Shown: positions 1 to 12,214 of the stretch, one piece after another
Numbering within the stretch: the stretch's first letter is position 1
How the letters are laid out: every line of letters starts with the position of its first letter
From: Trichosphaerium sp. ATCC 40318
Lineage: Eukaryota; Discosea; Flabellinia; Trichosidae
Direction of reading: 5' to 3'
NCBI GenBank assembly: GCA_038496445.1
Contig: JALMLS010000322.1
Span: 186,001-250,000, forward strand
Length of the DNA stretch: 64,000 nt
Made by a program: the position numbers and the translations under genes
The notes under the pieces: model-generated
What the model was told of the DNA's origin: nothing
What the model saw: the letters and a program-made list of their open reading frames with translations, nothing else
Databases searched by the model: none

Positions 1-969
1 CCATCAGCATAAGTACCATCATTAATATCAATTGAACTGTCAATGTGAAAAACTTCATTCTCTTCCTTTGTCAGTAATTAGCAAAACATCTTTATGAGCC
101 TTGACTGTTTACGTACAATCTTCAGTTGCTTGATTATGCCTATAGCACATGACATACCATTAGGAGCGGTGACGGTGTTTGTTATTGTCTCATCACAGCT
201 AGATATGAAAGGTAGAAAGGGATAATCTGATTCAGAAAGTGCAACAATTCCGTGTTCCTTACAAAGATTGTATGCTTCCTTGATAGTCCATAGAGACTTA
301 TACGCTTCTAGAGGTGAATCGAAATGACTACAAATATCTTTTAAATCTCCAGATGGTTTAATGAGCTTGCAATTTGTCATGCAAAGAGGCGTTGTTAGTA
401 TGTGGTAGTCTCTACATAAGTTAGAAGAAAATTTGTTTGTAAAAAAAATTGACTTTGTTGGATTGACTAAAAAATTACTGATGCTACAAGGATAACAGCA
501 AAAGACAGAAGGGAAGGAGCCAATAAATCAAGCAAAGGGACAAAGATCAACAGAAAGAAAAGCGAAGAGGAGATAAAAAAGGGAAGTCAAATCTTGAAGA
601 TTTGTAAGAAAAGTAAATCTGTTAACTTATCAAACTTACCCTTCAAAATCTGTACTATAGCAGTAACTCTTCCTGTTATAATCAGAAACAGGACATGGTG
701 GGGTTTCTGTAGACTCTGAGAGGTCGAAATCTTGTTTTATACGGTATTTCCATATACTCTTATCAGATACCACTGCAGCGAATTGCTTAGCTACAAGAGC
801 GAATGATGGGAGGTTTTTTAGTTCTAAATAGGAACAAATAGCCAACAGCATTTCTGGTACCCTACACACTTGTAGTGATGCTTCTTCAGCTGCAAAACTA
901 CATTTGTCATTAACAAACACAACCCGTTGATAACATTGCGTGCTTTTTAGCTATTTTCCTTTGCGTCAT
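1..969 (-). CDS. F-box protein, 3' end beyond the window (partial)
   Basis: The first clear exon (about 920 to 640) encodes an F-box-like helical segment: VPEMLLAICSYLEL is followed by a hydrophobic/aromatic stretch ending in SIWKYRI. This matches the Skp1-binding fold of SCF ubiquitin-ligase adaptors. A donor GTAAGT at about 638 and an acceptor near 411 keep the frame into a second exon, and an intron starting GTACGT near 115 leads into a third exon that runs off the left edge. The segment after the F-box has no repeat I recognise, so the substrate-binding part is unknown. The F-box exon has no in-frame ATG. The best start I see is the ATG at 969 in a short upstream exon, but that junction is uncertain. 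Three other F-box genes lie in this window. Confidence 0.6.
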
Positions 970-1429
970 TTTGCAAACAGCGTTTTATAGTTGAATTTTT
1001 TGTGTTTGAAAGTTTGCTGACTACGCTATTTTGCTTTCGAAGAAAAGAAAAAGATCAGCTTCACTGATCCTACCGTGAAGAGAAAACCACTGTATGTAAA
1101 AATTGAACCACGTGCCGTTTTTGCATTAAAGAAAATCGTACTGAGTACACAAGTATCTATTGGTATCAAATGAAAAATATGGTTTTGTAGTTTTTGCAAT
1201 ACATAAGCCAATACGGATAACAATTTTGTGTTCAGGAGGTAGAAAATCATAATCTACTGTCTCAAGTCACGTGCGCTTACTCTGGTATTCTTTTGCCAAA
1301 TTTAGACCAAGGTGATAAATGGTACACACAGAATTTATTAAGCAATGACCGGTATGTACAAGGTATTTTTTTAATAATCAATTGCAAAGCTCTACAAACT
1401 TGTGTTTGTTTTCTCTATCGGGTGGGTCG
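970..1429. other. Intergenic, no gene seen
   Basis: This is about 460 bp between the F-box gene start and the kinase gene stop. The frames are short and of low-complexity composition. Two CACGTG palindromes (about 1109 and 1268) are the only notable sites. Confidence 0.5.
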
Positions 1430-4400
1430 TCATCTACTTTTTCCTTGTTTTACCAATTTACTGGCGTAAGCGATGGTAGGTATTATACATGTTGAAGTAG
1501 GAATAGGGTCAAACACGCGTTCCTAGCAACAATAAGAAATAAAAGTTGAAGAAAAAAAAAGTTTCTGTTCTTCTGACAAGATAAAGCTTTGTTCGATATT
1601 TTCTTGATTTGTAGCATACCTGAAGTACATCTATTGCAGTAGGACGTTTTGACATATCCTTAACAAGGCAGCAGATGAGTAAACTCTTGAAAGAAAGAGA
1701 ATAACGCTTCGGATACTTAAGCGTAGGAGGAGGTCTCTCTAAAATTTTTGGAAGGTCTTTAATAGACCGAATATCCGCATTAGGAGGACGCCCTTCAACC
1801 ATTTCAATAGCTGTAATACCCAAACTCCAAATATCAGACTAGAAACAAAGAATAAATAACTTGGTTTAAAGATACGAGGAGGTGTTTTTTTGTTCAAAGT
1901 TTTACGTACTCTGTCATTTGTTTTATCCTTTCTGATGACCTCTGGAGCCATAAATAATGGACTACCAACGTAGTCATTAGCTGGTAGGAACTTAGTGTTA
2001 GCTTCTAGAACAGCTGATACACCAAAATCGGCTAGAAACAAAGAACATTAGCACAAGAGACGAAAAAAAAAACCTATCAACAAAGATACGAACCTAGTTT
2101 TACTTCACCAGCAGCATTAAGCAAGATATTTGCACTCTAAAGAACATATTTAGTTTATAGGTTTGCTAATAGTCAAATGGTATAATAAGTACTTACCTTG
2201 ATGTCAAGGTGGAGAATATTTTTTGCATGGATATAAGCCAATCCTGTCAATAGTAAGAACACATTTCAACTTGCAACAAAAGCCCATAAAAAAAAAGGCG
2301 GTACGAACCTTGTAAGGCCTGAAAGCAAACATAGATACATTGTGCTTCTTTTAGTGGTTTCTTTTGCTTTTTAATAACATCCCTTACAGATCCAACCAAG
2401 CAGTAGTCCATGAGAATCTACAAAAATGTCAAAAAACTGTTCACAAAAAAGCAATCACAGTACTCACCCAAATAGAGTCCTCAGCAGCAATAGTACCATA
2501 ATAACTGACAATAAATATGTTACGACAGTTTTTAAGTACTTCAATCTCCTTTCTTAGGGAAACACGATCAATCTAAAGTTCCCATAAGCAAAGAAGCCAC
2601 TAAAAATCTAAATTGAGGCCAATCGTACTTTATGCGTCTGGTTAATCTCCTTAATGGCTAACTCAAACCCAGATGGCTTATGTGTTGCCTTATACACACT
2701 ACCACAGGCCCTAACATATAAATTAATGACTAGTTTGCTTAATGACCAAGTAAGAACATACCCAACACCAAGTTGTCTACCTAGCTCAAAATCGCGAATA
2801 GACTCCCATCGCAGGTCTTTATCAACACTAACGCCTCTCTCAACACTTAGGACTACAGAATGACCATCTTCGTTATTTGCCAAGTACGTCTTACCACCCC
2901 TACAATCCAACAAAATCAGCAATTGCAAAAAAGTATGAAGGTAGAAAGGTATTCATTTGTTTAAACAAACTATGTTGCGTACTTTGCTCTCAGTGCTCTA
3001 ATCTGTTTTCTACGTTCATCCGGTAATGCCCAAAACTTCTTACGTGCCAAAGAACCCAAATACTTTATCTTCTTGAGCCAATCTTCACGCTACAAAAGAA
3101 AAGTTAATTTCAAAAAAAAAAAAAAACAGTTGCAAGCACAAGCTCTTTAAGGGCCTTTCAAAGAATATACCTGTTGTTCATGCATAGCAATCAAGTGAAG
3201 AGTACGATAAGATGTCTTTAAGTCGAAATAATACTTATCACCTTCAGTCTTTCCTCTTTCAATACTAACAAACTCATCAAGGTATATTAACCCCAAAGGT
3301 TGTGTTTTAAGAGGATTTACAAGTGCTTTTTGGTCCTATAGTACAAGAAATATCAGAGAGCGGAAGAACAAACTACTGAAGTTTATGCAACGAGGGAAAA
3401 AAAACCAGAAAGACAAAGACAACAAAGTTGACTGCAAAACGGTCAAAAAATAGGAGAAGTTGGCGTTAAAAAAGGCCACTTCAACTTACCTTAAAATATT
3501 CCAGCTTATCAGCTGATAGGAAGAAACACCGTAGTTTCCATGAAGGTCTACCACCTGCACCACCACCTTGCTTCTTTAACCAACCACGTTTTGTAGAAGC
3601 ATGAATCTAAAAATAACCAATTAATTGAAAGTACTCAACCAAAAAAAAACAAGCAAACGTACCATTTGCCTCTCGACATCAAAAGGAGAAAATGAAATAT
3701 CAATTGTAAGATCAACATGTTTTGAAAAATCCTTTTCAGCAACCTTCAAAACCAAAACATCCTAGTTGCAGTCAGTATACAACCAAAGCGGCAGAAAACC
3801 ATAAAAAAATCAACAAAAAAAACTTGAACGTACTTCAACACTAAGCTGTAATGTTAAAAACGCAGCTTCTTCCTGTAGTTGAGCAGGACCTTCAGGAAGC
3901 ATTTTGGAAAGTGAAAAAACGTGATTACCGAGATTAAGAGAATTCTGGAAAACCTTTGAAGCAATCTGTTTAGTCACTTCAGCAACTGTATTAGACGCTG
4001 TTTCAACGGGGAAAGCTGACTTCCTAAGACCAGCAGGTGCTTTTCTAAGCTTCATTTCATAAGCTTTTCCTCGAGAGATCTTTATAACATCTAATAAAAG
4101 TAATAGTTAGGCACTTGTTTGCTAATAGAAAAGAGTAAAATAAAAAACAGTTTGTCACAACTCGTACCTCCGTTCTTCAAACCATGTGACTCTAGAGTAC
4201 GATCAACACCAACCAATCTAAGCTCATTATGGTATACATGATATTGAACATCCCTGACATGCTCTGGTATGAGTTTTACAATCTTGGTTATCACTTCCTT
4301 CAAAGTATTGTTTGATCGGAACTTCTTCTTTGTGTTTAGTGAATGGACAGGAGAGGGAACATGAATATCCAATATTAGGTCATGAACAGGCCTTAGGCCA

Positions 4401-6589
4401 GTTGGAGCTGCTGAAGCACTATGAGCACGTTTTGTTTTTGTAACAATCTTTTTTGTTTCTTCAGCACGAGAAGCAGATTTTCTCTTCGCTTTCTTAGCTG
4501 ATTGCTGCTTATCACGTTGTTTTCTCAAAAAGTGTTTCTTAGGAGGAGAAAATCCTCCCTTTGGAGGAGACGTAGCAGCAGTAGGGCTAGCTTTAAAAAT
4601 AATGAGAAAAACACAAAATCAACATGAAGGAAAAAATGGTTTTCTCAAAACTAAAAAAAGAGTCAAGTACGTACTTGCTGCATTACGTTTATGTTTTGGT
4701 GTCGTTTTAGGTGTATTCTTAGGCGTAGTTTTAGGCGTATTCTTAGGTGTAATAGCCCTTGGTGCTGTCTTTGGCGTAGTAGCCTTTGGTGTCGTTCTTC
4801 TTGAAGAGTTTTGTTGAGACGAGACAGCAATAGGTTTGGATGCTGGCCTGAGACCTTGTTTGAGTCTGTTTAAAATTGCATCTTCACCATATTCTTTAGC
4901 CCAATCCAAGGGCGATTTATCATTACAATCAAATAGTTGAGTTATATCTACGACAGATTTGCTAATATACAGTTGCTTCAGTAAAAGTTCTACAACATTC
5001 TAGAAGAAAGGAAAAGTTAGTAACTAATGATCTTCGGTTTTTTGTAAAAGAGTCTACTTTTGTTCAAGGCTGCCTGATTTTATTCATAAATGGTTTAATA
5101 ATAATAATGACGTACCAAGTGTCCTCCCATTATTGCGAGGTGTAGTGGTGTAACACCATAAATATCAGGTTCAGCTGGTGATGGACATTTCTTTACTTTG
5201 ATGAGCTCAAAAATTGCTTCACCATATCCATCCAATGCTAAGTAATGTAGGACAGTAGCATCAATAGCATTACGTTGATTTGAAACAACGAGGTATGGAT
5301 ACTTTGTTATAATATCTTTAATCACTTTTGGCACAGTACGTCCTTGCTGAAGCTAGACCAAAAAAAGTCAGAAAAAAAACAAAAAAAAGCGTCAGCCGAG
5401 AATTTGGAACTAAACGTACAACTTGCATAATAAAGTTCTGCTCATCTTGTTCGCTCAATTCCAATGATATAATAAACGTGATTATATGATTCTTACCTAA
5501 ACATTAATCAGATCAAATGTCTAACAGACAAAAAAAAAAAAATTCAGTGAAAATGACAAGTACCCAAATCAGGATAAACGAAAGTGCCGACAGCATCAAG
5601 CTCTAGAGGCAACATACGTAAATCTGCCTCTAATGATGCAATATAGTATGCTATTCCAAAATCTAAACACGAAGGAGCCAAAACCTTAAAATGATTGTGA
5701 TCTGAAGTTACACTAGCTTCAAGAGTCCTTGCTTGTTCTTCATCATAAAGTGCTAACGTGAATTCAATTCTCTCACATCGTTCTCTTACATCTGCTTGGA
5801 CCCATGTAGCTGGCGCATCATACGTTACTTTAGTGCTCGTTTTAACATAAGGGTTTGGAGCTACAAGGAAAGTGTTTGTTAGCTTACTAGTAATCAATAT
5901 ATGTGTAAGTATACTTACCGCGCAGTGGATCTAACCCGATAAACCGTAAAGAATCAGCAACGCTTTCAGCCTTACGCTTCTTTGTATTACAAGATGTAGC
6001 AATACTTGTATTTGGCGTCTAAATGAAAAATATCAAAACGTTTTAGTCCAAAAATTACTTAAAAGAAAGGTGCTTCACCAACTCTCCTTGTGACGAAAGG
6101 AAAAAATTAATGCGTGTGCCTCTGTCTTTTTTTTTTGATGGCAGTTTAAAAAAGTCTTACCCGAAATACACGCTGTCTGTAGGCTTTAATAGGAAATCTG
6201 ATGCTTCCAAAATAGCCACAAAAATACAACTTAATCTCCGCTTGTATAATATGCTGGTAAAGCTCCTTTGAACCTTTACCCATGATTGCACGTAAAGGCT
6301 TTTCAAATATCATTGTAGCTGTTATAACAATAATATCTCTTGCTGCTTTAGATGGTTCTAATGATATATCTTGTAACTACACGTAGATATTAGTTCACAA
6401 GTGCAATTTAAAGGCAAAAAAACTATCTTTTTTCTTGCTTTTTTGTTTTGTTTTGCAAATTGCGATATTTTCTGTATTTGTGGTTGTTTAATAAGTTCTA
6501 AGGCTCACCTTTAAATACTCTTGTGACTTCATTGTTTCCTCGAGAATACCAAATTCCATCCGTAAGTGCTTTTTAGGAGCATCAGTCAT
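1430..6589 (-). CDS. Multidomain STE20-like protein kinase (ankyrin, ubiquitin-like folds, PH, kinase)
   Basis: About fifteen exons join in one frame from the ATG at 6589 to the TGA at 1430, giving roughly 1,100-1,200 residues. In order there is an N-terminal region of unknown fold (about residues 1-240), ankyrin-type repeats (about 245-370, VTPLHLAIMGGHLNVVELLL), a Thr-Pro-Lys low-complexity stretch, and two ubiquitin/FERM-F1-like segments (about 480-660). A PH domain follows (about 700-830, GWLKKQGGG to REDWLKKI), then a STE20-family kinase domain. The kinase has the glycine loop GVGACGSV, the lysine in ELAIKEI, DFG in LADFGVSA and APE in MAPEVI. The catalytic-loop motif reads HLD where HRD is usual, so it is a non-RD kinase that keeps the aspartate. 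The domains suggest a membrane- or cytoskeleton-associated kinase of the PAK/MST type. The N-terminal joins are less certain than the PH and kinase joins. Confidence 0.8.
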
Positions 6590-6899
6590 AAAGTGTACTT
6601 GGCCTGTTTAGTGTCAGTTTCTTTGTTTTTACGTGCGAATAGACAGCGTTTAAAGCTGTTTTGGAAGGTGCTTTTTTTTTAATTAGTTCGTACTTTCTGT
6701 CAAGGTCGACAAAGCGTTTCTCATTGTAAAGTCACTTGTTTGAACGTATAATTTGAACTTTGTCTTTCTTCCAGTGCGAACGCCAGTCGTGGGAGTGCAT
6801 TCGACCCTACATATATTAATTACGCTGCTTAGTGCATGGGAGAGTGTTAAACAAGCTTAGGGGTGCTTCGCCCAAATAGCGCATTTTATACGGTATGTT

Positions 6900-7119
6900 T
6901 TAGGCACTTGCGGTGAGTATAGTCTGGTTAGATCAACTCCAACGCAGTAACGTACTTTTGTATGTGAATACAACTTGTAGCTGTTGTCGTTTGCGAACTA
7001 GCATTATTCATTCCAGAAACATCACTGGCAATGTCTACATGCGCTCCAGGGAAAAGTTCATTTGCGTTTACTCCACTGCCACCCAAATCGAACGTAACAG
7101 GAACAAGTGGTTCTATCAT
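6900..7119 (-). CDS. Possible small two-exon protein
   Basis: An ATG at 7119 opens a frame of about 55 codons rich in Ser, Thr, Asn and small residues. It is interrupted by a plausible 49-nt intron (GTACGT to CAAG) and ends at 6900. There is no recognisable domain. It could equally be promoter DNA between the kinase gene and the next gene. The rest of 6590-7407 holds no convincing gene. Confidence 0.2.
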
Positions 7120-7407
7120 AACCGCTTGAGTTGCTTCAAAATAGATTCATGTCTTTGTATTGTTAGACTTAACAAATACTCAACTTGGCAAGTTGCCAAC
7201 GCTCTAAAAAATGTGCACGGTTTTGTTAAAACTACGTATGGTTTGTGTTAACGTGTCCTTTTGTTTGTTCCATGATTTGAAACAACACGCAACTGAAAGT
7301 AGCCTACATCATGTTCATTAAATACCTACTTTTATACTCCATATTGACGTGGAAGATGCGGTTGTTGCAAGTAAAACAAAAGAATACAATTTAGAATGTT
7401 ATTTATA

Positions 7408-7799
7408 TTACATAATGCCCAACCAATGGCAAACTACGCTACAGTTGTCTTGAATGTACGTTACAATGCCAGGTAAGTACGGTTGCAGAATGAAAAACCC
7501 ACCAATGCCAACAAACAGTTTTGCATAAAAGCGTAGGTCACTACGCAAGCCAGATATTTGAATAGCGAGATTATCAACGCTTGATGAGGTTTTATCAGTG
7601 TTAATTTTGCCTTTTGTAGATTCGTCTTCTTTTGGCGAGTCAGTTTGCTTTGTTTTATCTGTATCAGCAAGTACTTGATCTGTACTAGCGCTTTCAGAAG
7701 TACTACTGTCGGCTGAAGTCGCACTAGATCTATAATCGTTTGTATTAGTTTTTTGGAACAATGGTTATTCTACGACCTTTTTGTGTCTGGTGGAGGCAT
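7408..7799 (-). CDS. Small Ser/Thr-rich protein with C-terminal hydrophobic anchor
   Basis: A 47-nt intron (GTCGTA to ATTATAG, with CTAATAC as branch site) joins a short first exon (MPPPDTK) to a second exon and keeps the frame. The protein is about 115 residues. The first two thirds are rich in Ser, Thr, Asp and Lys and probably disordered. The C-terminal third carries a hydrophobic segment (YAKLFVGIGGFFILQPYLPG) close to the end, as in tail-anchored membrane proteins. I do not recognise a family. An organelle or ER membrane location is inference from the anchor. Confidence 0.5.
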
Positions 7800-8236
7800 G
7801 CTAGTAACGCGGACTTTCATTTTAGGTATACTTTTGTTATTATTATCAGTTTTCTTTGTTGCAAATGTAGAAACGCTGTACGAGATAGTTAGTTGGATAG
7901 TTTGTACTCACTTTTTTTGTACTACCTGCTAGATTTGATAGGTGCACCCTGCATCCTAAATCGTCGCTCTCTTTCAACTTCACGTTCATCTAAGACAGTG
8001 CTAAGAGTTTTTGTACAGCAAAAGATTGTACCTGTAACTACTGGGCGTGTAAACGATCTAGCCACCTCTGGTGTTAAAGGTGGTCCTTCGGTCTATAACA
8101 GTAAGGAAACAATGTCCGAAGAAAGGCTAAAAATGGATAATTGTTACCTTGACTTTGCGATATTGACACATTTTAGAAAGAGCAAATATGTTATGTATGA
8201 CAGCTGGCATACATTTATCGCTATACTACGCTCACA

Positions 8237-8985
8237 TTACAAACCGTTAACACATGTGCTAATAAAACTTACTAAATCTTTTGCTTCAAATAGATCTGTT
8301 TGGTCCATACCTAGTAAAAGTAAGCAATTAGCACCAAGGTGGTAATCCAGATAAGCAAAAAAGGAAAAATACAATTCCACTTTTGCGGTTAAAACAACCC
8401 TAAAACTTACCCATTCGTTTGCAAAATTGTATGTACATGTCAATATTACCCATAGCATGCATAGGATAAAGCTTACGACCAGCTCTCATTGAGTTACTAC
8501 GTGTAATACTTCGAGGTTGTATTGCATTTGCTAGTCTACAAAAAAAAAGATTGTGTTCGCTTTAGGAAGTCGAGTCTATTTTGTATACGTACTATAATTA
8601 TGTATAAGCGCGTATAAACTTTGTGATATGAAATAAATTGTGTACCTTGCATAAAATGATGCCTGATTTAAGAGACTCGTATAAGTCATCTTCTGGTACT
8701 AAATCTTCGCCTATAACCCCAGCTATCCATTTTGATACTTTGATTTGCAGTTCTGGTGAAAGTTTTCGCTGCATACCTTTGTTTGAGTTAGTGGGCGCGC
8801 GTGAAGTGCTATGAGAGTACGTATGTAGTTCTCTGCGTCCATTCCTAAGTTTACAAAGTCAGATAAGCTACAATAAAGTTACCCCTACCGTACAGGCGTC
8901 TACCATCGCGCGTGTATACACCTTGTGAATAATCATCGGTACTTCCTAGAGAATCAAGTTCGTTATCATCGTTCGATTGTTGCAT
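8237..8985 (-). CDS. Calponin-homology domain protein (transgelin/calponin type)
   Basis: Four exons give about 165 residues from the ATG at 8985. After a polar N-terminus of about 55 residues, a single calponin-homology domain follows. Typical pieces are SGIILCKLANAIQP, then MGNIDMYIQFCKRMG and DLFEAKDLVSFI. The order and spacing match the actin-binding CH domain of transgelin/Scp1-like proteins, which bundle or stabilise actin filaments. The protein stops soon after the last CH helix, so it has no calponin-family repeat. The first donor is chosen as GTACGG because it is the only one that keeps the frame. The third exon junction (TGCAAG to CTAGCA) falls inside the conserved CKLANAI motif and is secure. 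Confidence 0.8.
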
Positions 8986-9135
8986 ACGTAAATACTGGTG
9001 CTATGCGTGTTGTGTAGTATAAGAATAGCAATGTGGAAAAAACTTGAATTTTCTATGTCACAAAACACCAAAACGCCATTTAGGACCTTACGCTTTATCG
9101 ATACGTAACAATTGACTGTCAAAGAGTTGTAGATC

Positions 9136-11536
9136 ATGTTAAAGAGGGTTGTTGCGCAATCGTGTTATAGCTACACATGTAACTATAAACCGACGCGCCA
9201 AATAGCAGTACGAAAGGAACGTAGAAGTGTCTCACGCTTTACAAGTAAGTGACATCTAAATAACATTATTTGTATCCTAACGCACTCAGCGCTCGATATT
9301 TTAAACAAGCTTAACGTAGCCGCGAGAACAGGGCAAACTTCAGGTACGTTAAAAGATTTTTGTGAGGTGTACGCTCTATACGCAATCCCATACGCCTAAT
9401 ACAGCTATTTTACGTAAAATGCGCCGTCTTACCCACTCTTTCAGGAGATTTCCTTCCACGAGCCCTCGCCACTGATTTGGTGAAAGAATACGCTACTTGG
9501 TCGCTAACGGAGAAGGAAAAAGTACGTAGTAACAGTACAAATATGTTTTCTTATTCATTAAAATAGTTTTTCAATATTCTAAACCAAGATTTGGGTCTCA
9601 AGCAAGATGCTGTGATTCTACGGGCAAAAGCCTTACTAAAGTCAATGGTAAGGATTTCTAACGTTGTGTATACTCAACTGTAGCTCAAAGCCAAGCTAGG
9701 ATGATGGCTTAGACTTGAGTGATGTTAATGTAGTACAAAGAATGCAAAGCTCTTTGGAACCTGTTTATCATAATTTATTTTACAACATCCGAGCTTTGCC
9801 TCAAGGTCTAGAAACACTTATAGATATGCGAAGTGATGTTCTTGTACGCTTTTGTATATTTATCAACTTTGGATACATCACGTGATTGACACGTGCATAG
9901 AAATTAATTAGAAGTGAGTCATCAAAAAAGAACTTAAAAATGGTTGAGTACTCTTTAAAAACACTCTTGGGGCACTACTTTGATATTGGTGTCTTTCTAG
10001 GTACTTCAAAGAACCAAAAAGACATTGTTGCTAACTTGTTAAAAAGAACTAAAGACTATTTCTTGGCAGAACTCGGCAGCCTTGCTTGAAAAAGTTATGG
10101 GTTATTCTAAAAGAATACATCCTATGGTAACTTGGCAAGATATGAAAACAGTACACCTTACTCTCCTTGGATGTTCTTTAACTCATCCATATTACAATTA
10201 GCGTATATCAGGCCACAACAAGCGTTGCTATGGGTTTTTTCATCCCACACTAAAGAACGGTATGGACATCTCGCTGAATCTATTTTATCTATTTAATTTC
10301 TCATCCAATAATAGAGCCTCTTGTATTTATTGAATGCGCTTTTTCTGATGGGATTCAAAAGAATATAGAATCGTGTACAGTAAGCATGCCGGAAGGCGTT
10401 GTACCTAATACAGCTATGTTTTATGCGATCATATCTCCTCTTGATGGTACAACTTCAATTTTTTTTTTGGAAAAAGAATACAACTTTACTTTGGCTTAAA
10501 CTTTGTAAAGGGCTTCGTGGTTTAGATTTTGGTCAACTTTTAATCAAAAGAGTACTTGAAGATATTAAAAAAACACGACCAGAAATTAAAGTACGTCCTT
10601 TTGCTGCCACAGTCTCCGGCTACTTTTTTTTGGTTGAACTTTTTTTTCGTTAAATTTATTAAATCAGAAACCATGTTCGTAACTAACGCAATAACAGGTC
10701 TTTTCTACTTTAAGTCCAGTGCCTGGATTCAGAGATTGGTTAATGTCAAAATTGATGTTGAAAGGTCAATTTGTAGGTATGTACAATAAGTGTAGGTTGC
10801 ACATGTATTTAACATTCACAGATAAGTCATTGTTGTGCCACAGAGCTGAGAAGGCAATTGCTGAAATAGTTGGACCATGCACAGATTACCAAAAAGAATT
10901 ACTTGTATGTAAGAGCTTATAATGACACGTCATTTATTAACTAATAATTTAAGACACTATTGAACAGTGATAAATGTAAAGGTAAGAAATGTTGTTATGA
11001 TCGACTAAAACAATTATTTAATTATTTAATCCTCTAGATCATTTAAAAACCCTCCAGAATGCTTTAGTACCGCTTTGTATACGATATCTAATATTAGAAA
11101 AGCGTAGAAGTAATGTACGATCACAACCTTTCGAACCAGTAACTCAGCTTGAGTACTTCTTCTTTTTTTTTTCTTACTTCTAAGTTTAGGCGTTGGACCC
11201 TGTTGCAAACTTTGTATGATCAATATTGTTCTACCCATCACTAATATTATAAAAATAGCATTTGAGGAATGGAGCACACTTAGAACAATTGAATTATATG
11301 GCTGACTTATCAGAAAAGAGAATGAAACAATCCTTTGGTAAGACCTTTTTTTTCTCCAAATTTTCTTGGGTTATTGTTGTACAGAGTACTTATTATTTTT
11401 CTTTCTTTTAGGAATTATGGTTAACTACAAGTACATAGAAGAAAATATACAAAAAAATAATGAAGCATACTTGTTATCACGTGAATGCAAAGCATCAGAA
11501 AAAATAATGCGCGAACTAACAAACCACTCAAGTTAA
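9136..11536 (+). CDS. MLYCD: Malonyl-CoA decarboxylase, mitochondrial
   Basis: About eleven exons join from the ATG at 9136 to the TAA at 11536. The enzyme decarboxylates malonyl-CoA to acetyl-CoA. The helical N-terminal domain and C-terminal acetyltransferase-like domain of the family can be followed almost throughout: LEPVYHNLFYNI, HPMVTWQDMK, GLRGLDFGQLLIKRV, FSTLSPVPGFRDWL, HLRNGAHLEQLN and GIMVNY. The serine in the LSP segment and the histidine in HLRNG correspond to the catalytic pair known for the human enzyme. The N-terminus (MLKRVVAQSCYSYTCNYKPT, then many Arg) looks like a mitochondrial presequence. The C-terminus ends in NHSS, not in a peroxisomal SKL signal. The join just before HLRNG drops one or two expected residues, so a very small exon may be missing there. 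Confidence 0.9.
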
Positions 11537-12214
11537 TGTGCTTGCCAAATAAAACAGTTAAAAACCCACCCAACCAGTATTACAGCATTTATCTTTCTTA
11601 GTGACTAATGCATGCCTTTGTACCTCAAGTACTACAGCTCTAACAAAATTGAAAAAAAAAAGAAGATTATTGTCAAACTTTATTATTATTGTATTATTTT
11701 ACTAGTAGTAAAACGTTAGCCCAGTCCTCTGACCACTAAACAAGCAACGAAGACTGACTTGGGAGGAAAGAACACATCTATACTTGACGTAGCTCAAGCG
11801 CAGAGTGAGAGTGTGTGGTTTATTTACATAACACGATCGCAATTGCAAAGAAAAGTTGCTAGTAAAATGCAGGTTACACTGGGCGGAGTGGGTGTTATCT
11901 GTTTGCTATCGTAATTATTGCTTGCTTGGTGAAGGGCATCCTTTTGGTTGGTTCTCTCTGCTCAAACGTCTGAACTGTACATCATGTTCAGTCATTTTAT
12001 TGCTACTGGAACAAAGCTTAAATGTAGTAAGTACATGGCAGATCATTTTAAGCTAAAAAATAGAAAGAGATGACAACAAGAACGTTAAACGACTTGGTTT
12101 GGTTTGGTTATTTTTAGGTTTATTTGATTTCCTTTTCTTTGTACAGTTTTGATACAATTATATGTACATTGTTGCGATAACGTTTTTTTTCGTATATACA
12201 TTTCGTCTCGGCTT
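11537..12214. other. Convergent intergenic region, no gene seen
   Basis: This 680-bp stretch lies between the 3' ends of malonyl-CoA decarboxylase and Ras. The frames are short and lack coding character. It probably holds the two 3' untranslated regions and terminators. Confidence 0.5.

Noticed and set aside
6770-6830. Possible tRNA T-arm (GGGTCGAATGCACTCCC on the minus strand)
   Set aside because: Stem lengths do not fit and no anticodon or acceptor arm can be drawn.
7798-8345. Plus-strand frame with Arg/Ser-rich N-terminus starting at an ATG that overlaps the ATG of the minus-strand gene (the two share CATG at 7797-7800)
   Set aside because: The minus-strand start is better supported by its intron and frame. 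The plus-strand frame runs antisense into the calponin-homology gene and shows no family resemblance.
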